Source of the DNA: Bradyrhizobium sp. CB1650
Lineage (GTDB): Bacteria > Pseudomonadota > Alphaproteobacteria > Rhizobiales > Xanthobacteraceae
Length of the DNA: 64,000 nucleotides
NCBI RefSeq assembly: GCF_029761915.1
Contig: NZ_CP121695.1
Coordinates: 2,943,501 to 3,007,500 of the forward strand
Reading direction: 5' to 3'
In this document: positions 9,594 through 18,091 of the stretch, in pieces
How the letters are laid out: every line of letters starts with the position of its first letter
Position numbering within the stretch: position 1 is the first letter of the stretch
The notes under the pieces: model-generated
The model's database searches: none
What the model was told of the DNA's origin: nothing
Seen by the model: the letters and a program-made list of their open reading frames with translations, nothing else
Made by a program: the position numbers and the translations under genes

Positions 9594-10819
9594 AAATGGT
9601 GCGCGCCCGCTGGACCTGTGGGTGGGGGACGCAGTCTGATCGGTCGCGCCACAAATCGATCTTGACGGGTCATAAGCAGAAAGCCGCAGCCGTGCCGCTG
9701 CAGCATCCTCTTGACTTTCGAGTTAGTTGCGCAAAGAGCGAATCCGCGGTGCATGCGCCGCTGGTAACCGTACGCCAGCAGTATCTGTCCGAGAAAGGCG
9801 GCATCGACAAACGTGACGTGATCGAGGTCTACGACGATGTCGTTTGCATCGCGCGTCGCCGCCGTCAACGCGGCGCGCAAGGGCGCGAGATTGTCCTTCG
9901 TCCAGGGTCCCGAAAATGCAAGAAAATCCTCCGAGTCCCGATGCGAATGTTGCAGACGCGCCGCTGCCAGTTGGGCGGGCGATGGCTCATGGAGCGCACC
10001 TTGGATCATGCACGGCAAGATCTCTCGGATCAGCACGGAGAGCAGGGTCGCGAGATCGAGCGCATATCGGGCATAGAGCTTCGGCTCTTCCCAGATCCGC
10101 CATAGCCATTCGAGCCCGTAGCGGCGAAAATGAGCGGGCGCACGCCGGACGCTCCCCGCGACGAAGTTAATCGTGGCCCCAAGGTTGCAAATGATCGGTG
10201 CCGAGAGCAGATGCTCGTTCCGGTTAAGCCATAAGAGACCCTTGCGCGCGCCGACCGATACCACCAGGAGATCGGGGTCTGTCTTGTTGATGGAATCGAG
10301 GATGAAAGGGGTGCTCATTGATTCAACAGAGCCGAAGCCCGGAGCGTATGCCCCGGCGCAGCGCAAGCCGGAGCGGTTATCGTCTAGACGGTCTCGTACA
10401 CGCCGTCCGATTTCGTCAGTTGCACCGAAGAAGAAGGCGCTGAAATGTTCACTCGATTGATGCATCAAGGTGTCGAACAGATCGCATCCGCAAACGCGAT
10501 CTCGAGCCGGTACACCGAGCGCGCGTGCCAACCAGACAAGTGGCATCCCGTCGATGATGGAGAGGTCGTTGGCCAGCACTGCGTCTCTGAATTCCGGATC
10601 GGAGCGGATGAGCCGCAAGAAGTCTGTGTTGGGCGTGACAATGCTGCATCGCTGCGAACTGTTGATGCAGGCCATCGCCAATCGGCGCGCCTCGTTGAGC
10701 GTCACCACGTCGCATAGCAGGCCCTGGATGCAAACAGCAGGTCGTGAAAAATCAGGAGCCAGCGGCTTGAGCACACGCCGAAACGCCGTCGTCGCGTCGG
10801 CTTGCATAGAAAGCGACAT
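9536..10819 (-). CDS. WecG/TagA/CpsF glycosyltransferase fused to C-terminal STAS domain
   Basis: A 427-residue protein. Residues ~30-250 are a GT26 (WecG/TagA/CpsF) domain: IVTPNTDFLRLIRSDPEFRDAV, LSIIDGMPLVWLARALG, RVCGCDLFDTLM, LLVVSVGARKGLLW and RRYGLEWLWRIWEEP. Residues ~300-390 read as a STAS domain: FLAFSGPWTKDNLAPLRAAL, IVVDLDHVTFVDAAFLGQIL, then FALCATNSKVKRMLQRHG. GT26 enzymes transfer the second sugar (ManNAc or glucose-type) onto undecaprenyl-PP-sugar. The STAS part could mediate regulation or nucleotide sensing; that is inference. The start ATG at 10819 has a duplicated ribosome site upstream. Confidence 0.9.
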   Translation of the reverse strand: MSLSMQADATTAFRRVLKPLAPDFSRPAVCIQGLLCDVVTLNEARRLAMACINSSQRCSIVTPNTDFLRLIRSDPEFRDAVLANDLSIIDGMPLVWLARALGVPARDRVCGCDLFDTLMHQSSEHFSAFFFGATDEIGRRVRDRLDDNRSGLRCAGAYAPGFGSVESMSTPFILDSINKTDPDLLVVSVGARKGLLWLNRNEHLLSAPIICNLGATINFVAGSVRRAPAHFRRYGLEWLWRIWEEPKLYARYALDLATLLSVLIREILPCMIQGALHEPSPAQLAAARLQHSHRDSEDFLAFSGPWTKDNLAPLRAALTAATRDANDIVVDLDHVTFVDAAFLGQILLAYGYQRRMHRGFALCATNSKVKRMLQRHGCGFLLMTRQDRFVARPIRLRPPPTGPAGAHHLWKRMSNFAHMSWINFHEH

Positions 10820-10848
10820 AGTATCTCTCCCGTTGTATCTCTCCCGTT
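10820..10848 (-). promoter_or_regulatory. Tandemly duplicated ribosome-binding site before wecG-STAS gene
   Basis: Read on the minus strand, AACGGGAGAGATAC occurs twice in direct succession immediately before the ATG at 10819. Each copy carries a GGGAGAG Shine-Dalgarno-like core. The proximal copy is well placed for the start; the distal one is about 14 bp further out. Confidence 0.6.
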
Positions 10849-11359
10849 CTGGCTGTCGACCAAGCCGCAGGCGGGGGCGTGGTCGACGGAGTGGGAGACG
10901 TCTTTCGTCGGACGTCGTCGCCTGGGAATGGAGGGTAGTCAGTGTGGACCGTCGAGGGTCTGCTCTTGTGGATGTCGTTGACTAGGCATGCTGAGTAGTT
11001 CGAAGCGATCACGCTGGGCAGGCGTCGCTCGCCTGCACTCCGTCGAGCGTCGGACCGCCGATCGTCGTCATCAATCGAGGGTCGCGAACTTCACGTCTGG
11101 AACAGTGACATGGTTGCTGCCCAAGAGCCGTCTCATCGCAGACCTGAACTCGTCATCGCATCTCGGGGTGGAGAAGGCGAACGGAGTAGTTACTTTGGAT
11201 TGGTTGCAGGCTTGTCGTGCCTCTCGGCATGATCGTTCGCGTCGTATCGGTTGCGACGATAGAGGGACCTCTTCATGAGTGTCCTGCGCAGCGATCTGAA
11301 CCGATGCCGTCTCGGAAGCTTGGAAGCCGTGGGTGCGGCGCGGGCGTGGGAGAGCCGGA
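10849..11359. other. Divergent promoter region between wecG-STAS and exoP-like genes
   Basis: About 510 bp between two divergent polysaccharide transcripts. Open frames on both strands here are short, overlap one another and show no recognisable motif. It most likely holds the promoters for both directions; no clear operator was identified. Confidence 0.5.
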
Positions 11360-13036
11360 ATGCTTGATAAAGCGAACAGACGGCCTTCGTTCACACATGC
11401 CGCAGATCAGGATTCTGCGCCGTCGGAGACCTGGCGCGAGGGCGTCGGCGTGAACGCGTTCCTGGCGAAGGTGGGACAGCGGCGGTCGATGCTGACCCGC
11501 TTGATGCTTATCGGCGCGGCTCTTGGATCAATGGCGGGGGTCGGCTACAGCCTCGTTAGGAGCCAGACCTTTAGTGCCTCTTCCGAACTACTCATTTCGA
11601 ATACGACGCTGCAGTTGTCCGGCCCGGATGCGGTGGTGACCCAGATCTTGGTCGAAAACTCGCTGATCCAAAGCGCGATCGAAATACTGAGGTCAAACAG
11701 TGTGCTTGAACGGGTCATCGACCGAATGGGACTGGATGCCATTGAGCGCATTCTGCCGAAATCAATCTCGGAACGGGCAATTGATCGCATCGGTAGGGAT
11801 GCCGCCGGTCGGCTCTCGCCGCGCGCGATTTCGGAGCAGGGACCGGAGAGGTCGGATGCGGGCAGAAAGCGGGCCGCGATAAGAAGGATAAGGTCTAACT
11901 TGCTGGTCGCACGCGTTGGCGCGAGCCAGATCATTTCAGTTCACGGTAGAGCGCTCGGTGCAGCAGACGCCGCCCGGCTGACAAACGAGATCGCGGGTGC
12001 ATTCGTTGAGGTTCAGAACGACACAAATGCGGTTGTCACCACGAGTGCCGCGCTGCGGGAGCGGATCAAAGTCCTGGGTCCGACAGCCCGGATCATCAGC
12101 GAAGCGTTCCCGCCCACCTCGCGCGATGGATTGGGAGAACCGTTGGTACTCGTCCTCGCAGTAGGCGCGGGCGGATTGCTGGGCCTAGGCGCAGGCTTGG
12201 CGGTTACGTTCCTGGATCGGCGCTTACGGAGCCCGAAACAGCTGGTTGCGCTCACCTCGGCTGAGTGCTTCGGATATGTTCCGCGGCAAGCTGGGGCGCA
12301 AAATGACGCCCTTCGCGACGTCGAACGGGCCACGATGTTGCAAGAGGTGGCGTTGCGTCGCGTGCGCGCGGCGGTGCTTGAACGATCGAGAAAGACACCG
12401 CGATTTGTCGGCGTTACATCCTGTCATGACGGCGAGGGCAAGACGAAGGTCGCTGCAGAGTTTGCGAAGTTGATTTCTCGCGAAGGGGAACGTGTGCTCT
12501 TTGTGGACGCTTCCCGATGCAGTCCGGCCATCTCGGGTCATCCAGACACTGCCGAGGCGGCAGGTCTTCAGGAAGTGCTACGCGGCACAGTTCTCGCCAG
12601 CGACGTCATTCGCGCGCAGCTCGCGTCCAATCTCGATTTCCTGCCGTCGGGCAAGGCTCTCTCAAGTCCTGATTTGTTGTGGGGCAATCTCGTCAGCGCC
12701 ATCGCTGGCGAGTGCGGACAGCCGTACGATTGGGTCATTCTGGACCTGCCCTCGCTTGTCAACGCCGTGGATGTTCGCTCGGCGGGTCAGATCCTCGACG
12801 ACCTGCTGGTCGTGGTCGAATGGGGCCGCGCCTCGGAAGCGCAGATGGAGCAGGCCTTGCGGGCGCTGGGAGCCACACGGGAAAGGATCGTCGGGGCTGT
12901 GATCAACAAGGCGCCTTGGAGTGCGCTCGATACGGAAAGTGTGGCGCAGACGCGGGCGGTCTGTTCGCGCGCTGCGGGGGGCGGGCGGCGATGCTCGGAA
13001 AGAGAAGGGTATCATGACGAAGAGAAAGTGGCGTGA
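11360..13036 (+). CDS. Polysaccharide co-polymerase / BY-kinase-like protein (ExoP/Wzc type)
   Basis: About 558 residues from the ATG at 11360, which has GGGAGAG upstream (the frame opens at 11333). A Wzz-like region has a membrane segment near residues 40-65 (LMLIGAALGSMAGVGYSLV) and a second one around 265-290 (VLVLAVGAGGLLGLGAGLAVTFL). A cytoplasmic P-loop domain follows with Walker A SCHDGEGKTKVAAEF, Walker A' VLFVDASR and Walker B DWVILDLPSL. The C-terminus lacks the tyrosine cluster typical of Wzc/ExoP kinases, so autophosphorylation may be absent. It controls chain length and export with the polymerase. Its stop overlaps the next gene by 23 bp. Confidence 0.88.
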   Translation: MLDKANRRPSFTHAADQDSAPSETWREGVGVNAFLAKVGQRRSMLTRLMLIGAALGSMAGVGYSLVRSQTFSASSELLISNTTLQLSGPDAVVTQILVENSLIQSAIEILRSNSVLERVIDRMGLDAIERILPKSISERAIDRIGRDAAGRLSPRAISEQGPERSDAGRKRAAIRRIRSNLLVARVGASQIISVHGRALGAADAARLTNEIAGAFVEVQNDTNAVVTTSAALRERIKVLGPTARIISEAFPPTSRDGLGEPLVLVLAVGAGGLLGLGAGLAVTFLDRRLRSPKQLVALTSAECFGYVPRQAGAQNDALRDVERATMLQEVALRRVRAAVLERSRKTPRFVGVTSCHDGEGKTKVAAEFAKLISREGERVLFVDASRCSPAISGHPDTAEAAGLQEVLRGTVLASDVIRAQLASNLDFLPSGKALSSPDLLWGNLVSAIAGECGQPYDWVILDLPSLVNAVDVRSAGQILDDLLVVVEWGRASEAQMEQALRALGATRERIVGAVINKAPWSALDTESVAQTRAVCSRAAGGGRRCSEREGYHDEEKVA

Positions 13037-14291
13037 GGTTGCCCTCGCCTTAGGCGTAGTGCTCTTGCTTGGCGCACCGTCGGCCGATGCAGAGGATTAC
13101 AGGCTCGGAATTTCAGATCGGCTCAAAGTGAAGGTGCAGGAATGGCCGGACCTGAACGGAGAGTACACCGTCACTCCGGACGGTGTGGTGTCATTGCCTC
13201 TGATCGGAAATATCAATGTGATTGGCCTGCGCCTGAACGACCTGACGCAGGAAATCTCCAACCGTCTCGCGCGGCGCTCTGAAGGCGCAGAACGACCGCT
13301 CACAGCTGCCGAGATCGTCCAGTATCGTCCGTTCTCGATTGTCGGAGACGTCCAGCGACCGGGAGAGTATCCATATCGACCCGGGCTCACTGTCCTGCAA
13401 GCGATCACGATCGCCGGCGGCTACTATCGCCCCGAACTCGGTCTCTTCCGGCTCGACCGCGACGTGGCGGTAGCAAAAGGCGAGATCCGCACTTTGTCGA
13501 TGAAGCAGACCCGGCTCATCGCGCGCGCAGCGCGCCTGACAGCGGCGCTTGCCGGGAGCTCGGATTTCGCCTTGCCGTCAGAATTCAATGAGCAGAAGGA
13601 CAATCCCGTCATTGCGGCGATCATGGAGAGCGAGCGGGCGGCCCTGGGCGTGGCAAACGACACCGCCAACTCGGAGCGAACGGCGCTCAACGAAGTCAGG
13701 TCGCTGTATCAGCGGGAGATTAGCTCGTTGCGAGGGCAGATCGACGCGCTAGCGCAGGAAGACGGCACCATCCAGCAGCAACTGAAGGATATGCGCTCGC
13801 TCTCCGCACGCGGCCTCGCCCTGATGCCAACCCTGTTCAACCTGGAACGCGCAGCCGCGCAGATTTCGAATGAAAAGATGAGCATGCAAACAGCGATCGT
13901 GAGGGCCGAGGAAAATATCACACTTGCCGAACATCGGCTCCGTGAGCGCGACCTGGAGAGGGATCGGGCGAACACACGCGATCTGCAACAGACGAAGGAC
14001 GAACTCACCGAAGTTCGGGGACGACTTAGGACGGCGGCGGACCTGTTGGCCGAGGCACAAATCAGCGCACCAGCGGAAGCGCGGGAACGCCTGACGGACG
14101 AAGGTCGACGGCCTGAGATTACGCTTGTTCGGAGGGAGGGTGAAACCATACGGGAGTTCGTGGCCGACGAAGCAACGCTCGTGCTGCCCAACGACGTGGT
14201 CAAGGTACCGAAGATCCATCTCAAATCGTACGATACCCTTGGCTCGACCAATCTATCGCGGATCGACGATTCCGAAGAAAAAGCCCGGTGA
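13014..14291 (+). CDS. Polysaccharide export protein (ExoF-like, Poly_export domain)
   Basis: A 425-residue exported protein. The start at 13014 (AGAGAAGGG upstream) gives a signal peptide (KRKWREVALALGVVLLLG, cut near ADA). A polysaccharide-export domain follows: YRLGISDRLKVKVQEWPDL, TVTPDGVVSLPLIGNINVIG, then a SLBB-like stretch FSIVGDVQRPGEYPYRPGLTV. Residues ~150-380 are charged and probably coiled coil, as in ExoF. There is no lipobox cysteine, so it is likely a soluble or periplasmic auxiliary protein rather than a Wza lipoprotein. It is translationally coupled to the ExoP-like gene. Confidence 0.9.
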   Translation: MTKRKWREVALALGVVLLLGAPSADAEDYRLGISDRLKVKVQEWPDLNGEYTVTPDGVVSLPLIGNINVIGLRLNDLTQEISNRLARRSEGAERPLTAAEIVQYRPFSIVGDVQRPGEYPYRPGLTVLQAITIAGGYYRPELGLFRLDRDVAVAKGEIRTLSMKQTRLIARAARLTAALAGSSDFALPSEFNEQKDNPVIAAIMESERAALGVANDTANSERTALNEVRSLYQREISSLRGQIDALAQEDGTIQQQLKDMRSLSARGLALMPTLFNLERAAAQISNEKMSMQTAIVRAEENITLAEHRLRERDLERDRANTRDLQQTKDELTEVRGRLRTAADLLAEAQISAPAEARERLTDEGRRPEITLVRREGETIREFVADEATLVLPNDVVKVPKIHLKSYDTLGSTNLSRIDDSEEKAR

Positions 14292-14335
14292 TCCGCGGCA
14301 TCGAACGTAATGGGCGAGAGCAGCAGGAACTGAGA

Positions 14336-15409
14336 TCAAGTCCCCGCGACGTTTTGAGTACGACCGACGGCTCGTCCATTCTTTGTACGCATGGCTCTCG
14401 TCCAGCTCCGGGCCCTCTCGATCCAGAAGCGCTCCCAATAGAAGGTGGACAAGTGAGCTGCGACCAAAGTGAAAATAAATCCTAGGGGCCTCTTGAGCAG
14501 ATAGCGCTCCCAGACCGTTCCTGCGTTCCACCATCCATTGGCGGTCAACGGATGAACGATGTAGAGCGCGTACGAGGTCGCTGCGATGTAGCGAAGCCCC
14601 CGGCTTCCAAGCAGCGTGAGCAGGCGGTTCGATGGCTGGGCGATCGTTGCCCAGAGTACAAGGGCGGCCGCATAGGGACGAAAATATTGCAACCAGCCGC
14701 CATCCGGGTGCGACGTCAGGGCCCAGGCACCCGCCGCCAATATCCAAATCAGACCGGATAGGGTGGGATGGCGGAAATGACGCACCGGCAGAGTGGCAAC
14801 ACAGGCGCCGGCGAGAATTTCGTCCATTCGAAGGTGCGTCGGCACGTCTATCAGGACGCCGCCGGCAATGCGAACGGCAGTAATTGCGGCACAGATTGGC
14901 CAAACGAGCAGGAGTGTTCGCCGACCACCAAGTGCAACGAGCACCGTCACGAGAATATAGAAATGAACCTCGACGCACAGCGACCAGAGATGCGCCGTTA
15001 CCGGCAACATCTGATCCGGCGTATAATTGACTAAGAACGCAAGGTGGAAAAGCAGCGCCGTTCCGCTCAATCCAAAAAACGCAAAGACCAACAGTATATA
15101 CAGGTATGAAAGCGGCAAGATCCGAGCAAGTCGCTTTATGACGAACTCCAGAGTGCCGCTGGATTGCAGCGTACTGACTATCAGATAGCCTGAAAGCGTG
15201 AAAAACAGGCTCATTCCCATCGGGCCGGCTGTAGAATTCAAATGCAGCGCTTTTGGGCCCAACGGAAGCAGGTGAGTGGCCAATACGAGCATGATGCTGA
15301 TTGCGCGCAGCCCATCGAGCGCCGAAAGTCGATGCGCTCGTTGTTCACCCTCGTGTGTGTTCGGCGTCTGGTGTTTCATACGATCGAACGGCAGCGCGAC
15401 CTTCCTCAT
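14336..15409 (-). CDS. Acyltransferase family 3 (OafA-like) membrane protein
   Basis: A 357-residue polytopic membrane protein. The N-terminus carries LSALDGLRAISIMLVLATH, the conserved R/H block of acyltransferase-3 proteins. GMSLFFTLSGYLIVSTL follows, the family FFxLSGFL signature, and about nine more hydrophobic segments come after. Such enzymes move acetyl or other acyl groups onto exported glycans. The start overlaps the flippase stop by 4 bp (15406-15409), so both are translated from one minus-strand message. It likely decorates the locus's polysaccharide. Confidence 0.9.
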   Translation of the reverse strand: MRKVALPFDRMKHQTPNTHEGEQRAHRLSALDGLRAISIMLVLATHLLPLGPKALHLNSTAGPMGMSLFFTLSGYLIVSTLQSSGTLEFVIKRLARILPLSYLYILLVFAFFGLSGTALLFHLAFLVNYTPDQMLPVTAHLWSLCVEVHFYILVTVLVALGGRRTLLLVWPICAAITAVRIAGGVLIDVPTHLRMDEILAGACVATLPVRHFRHPTLSGLIWILAAGAWALTSHPDGGWLQYFRPYAAALVLWATIAQPSNRLLTLLGSRGLRYIAATSYALYIVHPLTANGWWNAGTVWERYLLKRPLGFIFTLVAAHLSTFYWERFWIERARSWTRAMRTKNGRAVGRTQNVAGT

Positions 15410-16941
15410 ATGATCCGAGCTCGGCTCCGAGGTATACCTCTGTCGGCGTCTTTGGTGACACTCGAGATGCGAGCGACAAGGGCAAGCCGCAATGCATATG
15501 AAAGTCTCTCAAGCGCAGCGCCAATATCAAACGACAGCTCATGCCGGATGATGATCGCCGCAGCGATCCAGATGAGTGCGGAGATCGCGCTTGATGCGAC
15601 GAATCCAATCATGATCGCGACGGGTTGATCGGCGACCAGAACCCGAACGGACATTGGGATGGGAATGACGACCAGAGCAAGCCCGAGGCTTCGGCTCCAG
15701 GCCTGAAGCAGTTTGTTGGGCGCGATGTCTATCGCAGACCTGACGGCGCCAAAATAGCAGACGGCAGAAAAGGCGCCACTCGCAACAAGGCTCCAGATGG
15801 CCGCCTTGGTGCCGAACGTCAGGCCGACCGCGAGCGCAGTGGCCGTGAAGATGAAGCTTGCGAATTCGCAGGCGAACAGCGTGCGCTCGCGCCGCTTCAC
15901 GATCAGGACATCGTAGTGAGCAGCGACTGTCAACGTCAGCGCGTGAGCGATCGCGATTGGCGGCATCATCGTGCCAGTGGTGCTCCATGCCTCGCCGTAG
16001 ATTGTGCGTACGAGCGGCTCAGCCCAAACCGCCATGACGGCGTATGCGGGCCACGCTAGTCCAGTAATGATCTCAACGAAGCGCTGGTACATGGGTGCCA
16101 CGCTGGCGCCGGTGGCTTCGAGCTGTCCAAGGCTTGGAAGCAGGGGCCGTCCGATTCCAAAGACGAGACCGTTTCGAATGAAGGAAACAAGGTTCTGCGC
16201 CCGGGAAAACAGGGCGACATCGGCGGTGCCCGAGACTCGTCCGATCATCAGCTCCGGCGCCGACATGGCGGTGCTGCTGACGACCATCATCGCCGAGGTC
16301 CAGCCACCAAAGGCGAGCAGGCGCCGCGTGCCTGCCAGCGTTGGGCGCAGCCGTACCGTGTCGGGCTCATATGCGACGGTCATCATCGCGGTAACGATCG
16401 ACCAAGCGAAGTATCCCCATGCCAAGCCAACGGCTCCATGGCCGCGGGCGGCGATGACAATTGAAGTCAGGCTTTGGACCATGGCAGCGCCCAGGCCGAT
16501 CGTCAGGAGTGAGCCGAACCGCATGGCGCGCGTCAAGCGAACGGTTCCCGGGAAAGCCACAGCAGGACCCAGCTGGGCAAACGCGACAATTCGCAAGGCT
16601 TGGCCGAGAATCGGGTCTTGGTAGAACGCAGCAAGAGCAAAGCTTAGCCCGATGCATCCAATGCTGACGCATCCGGTAATCGCCAGGCTCAAGCCGTACG
16701 CCGCTCTCAGGAGGGCGACGTCGAGCTCGGGCGCACTGATGACATAGGATCCAACGGCAGTATCCTTCAGTGCAATAAATATGTTCGCGGCCGCGATTGC
16801 CACCGCGTAGGAACCGACCTCCTTCGGTGTGAGCAGATGCGCAATGACCACGCCAGTCACGAAGAGCAGGAGCAGCGTGGCGTTCTGTTGCAGCACCGAG
16901 ATCAGCATTGCATTGCGTAGGCGCATGAACGGGTCTTTCAC
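15406..16941 (-). CDS. Lipopolysaccharide/oligosaccharide flippase (Wzx-like, MATE/MOP superfamily)
   Basis: A 511-residue integral membrane protein with about 12-14 hydrophobic segments, beginning MRLRNAMLISVLQQNATLLLLFVTG (residues ~6-30). Characteristic stretches are HLLTPKEVGSYAVAIAAANIF and, mid-protein, ALFSRAQNLVSFIRNGLVFGIGRPLLPSLG. The fold is that of polysaccharide transporters moving undecaprenyl-PP-linked repeat units across the inner membrane. It heads the minus-strand pair with the acyltransferase. Together with the polymerase at 23795 this indicates a Wzx/Wzy-dependent pathway. Confidence 0.9.
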   Translation of the reverse strand: MKDPFMRLRNAMLISVLQQNATLLLLFVTGVVIAHLLTPKEVGSYAVAIAAANIFIALKDTAVGSYVISAPELDVALLRAAYGLSLAITGCVSIGCIGLSFALAAFYQDPILGQALRIVAFAQLGPAVAFPGTVRLTRAMRFGSLLTIGLGAAMVQSLTSIVIAARGHGAVGLAWGYFAWSIVTAMMTVAYEPDTVRLRPTLAGTRRLLAFGGWTSAMMVVSSTAMSAPELMIGRVSGTADVALFSRAQNLVSFIRNGLVFGIGRPLLPSLGQLEATGASVAPMYQRFVEIITGLAWPAYAVMAVWAEPLVRTIYGEAWSTTGTMMPPIAIAHALTLTVAAHYDVLIVKRRERTLFACEFASFIFTATALAVGLTFGTKAAIWSLVASGAFSAVCYFGAVRSAIDIAPNKLLQAWSRSLGLALVVIPIPMSVRVLVADQPVAIMIGFVASSAISALIWIAAAIIIRHELSFDIGAALERLSYALRLALVARISSVTKDADRGIPRSRARII

Positions 16942-17018
16942 GTCTATCCGGCGGTGTTTCGAGCGTAAGCAAGCCTGGCGGTCCGAGTAGAATCTGCATC
17001 TGGACTGGTCTTTAAACC

Positions 17019-18068
17019 TCAGCGCACCGATAGTTCGAACAATGAAATGAGGGAGGGATCTATGCCGTAGCGTTGCAGTATGCTGTCAGGGTAACGCGGC
17101 TCCCGGATGATGGCTGCATATCCATGGCGCTCAAAAATCAGCTCCATGTCCTCGCCCCGGTTTGTGAGGCAACGTTGGGTCGCAACATCGGCATGGTTGG
17201 GAATAACCAAGAGCCGCTTCACTTTGTTGATTGAAAGGCGCTCCACCCACCAGTCGATGGCCGTCAGGCTGCATTCCGAAAAGCTATGGATATTTATTGC
17301 GAGATCAATCGGAGTGCTCGCAATGAACGTTTCAAACCGGTCGAGCGGTACGACTGAGACACCTTCCGCCGCACGAAACTTCAAATAGAACTCCGAAACG
17401 AAGGTGGATTCGGCAATCGCGTCGGTGGCGTAGATGTTCACGGTGCCCTGCGTTACCCGGGACAATCGGTACGGTAGGCGACCATATCCGGCACCGATAT
17501 CAAGAATGCTGGCCCGCGGATTGACGAGGTCCATATGCTTGCGGACAAAATCGATCTCACGTACTGAATCCAGCAGATCTCGGGAAACCTGCCGGCCATC
17601 GATGCTGAAGACATGGGCGCCGAAGAAGCCATCCTCCTCGAGTAAAGTTAGGAGGTCGCAGGCATCACTTGCCTTAAGGGCGTAGTAGCTCGCAGCGTAA
17701 GCGAGTTCGTTAAAGCGCGTTCCGCGACGTTCCTGCCAAACAAATGCATTGTCCCTTCGGAAGTGCGAGATATCCGAGGTCGCCAGGATGCCATCTTCCC
17801 AGATCGCTGGCGTTGTGACGCGTGCGTCACACCTTCCGTATCGTTCCTTGAGTTCTCTCAGCCGGGGATTGTCCGGCCGCAGATAATCCTCTGCCGATGG
17901 CGGCAAATTCATCATCTGGCATGATCCGCGGGGCTGGCGAAATTGCCAAGGATAGAGATCTTGCTCTCTAACAAGTCGTAATCCAAGCGCCTCGCCGGCC
18001 GCATCGTTCACTTTGCTCAGAAGGTTTCTAATCATAAAGGCACCACGGAAATGGCCGTGCGCATCCAC
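17019..18068 (-). CDS. Putative sugar O-methyltransferase (SAM-dependent)
   Basis: A 349-residue protein with SAM motif I SILDIGAGYGRLPYRLS at about residues 195-211 and an acidic motif II (NIYATDAIAES). A downstream conserved stretch reads LAINIHSFSECSLTAIDWWV. The arrangement, with a long N-terminal extension and central Rossmann domain, fits the 'putative sugar O-methyltransferase' family found in O-antigen and exopolysaccharide loci. An internal ATG at 18035 (MIRNLLSKVNDA) is an alternative start. The deacetylase at 18092 lies 24 bp upstream on the same strand, so they are probably one transcript. Confidence 0.82.
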   Translation of the reverse strand: MDAHGHFRGAFMIRNLLSKVNDAAGEALGLRLVREQDLYPWQFRQPRGSCQMMNLPPSAEDYLRPDNPRLRELKERYGRCDARVTTPAIWEDGILATSDISHFRRDNAFVWQERRGTRFNELAYAASYYALKASDACDLLTLLEEDGFFGAHVFSIDGRQVSRDLLDSVREIDFVRKHMDLVNPRASILDIGAGYGRLPYRLSRVTQGTVNIYATDAIAESTFVSEFYLKFRAAEGVSVVPLDRFETFIASTPIDLAINIHSFSECSLTAIDWWVERLSINKVKRLLVIPNHADVATQRCLTNRGEDMELIFERHGYAAIIREPRYPDSILQRYGIDPSLISLFELSVR

Positions 18069-18091
18069 GCACCGTGCCGCGCCATACGTAG

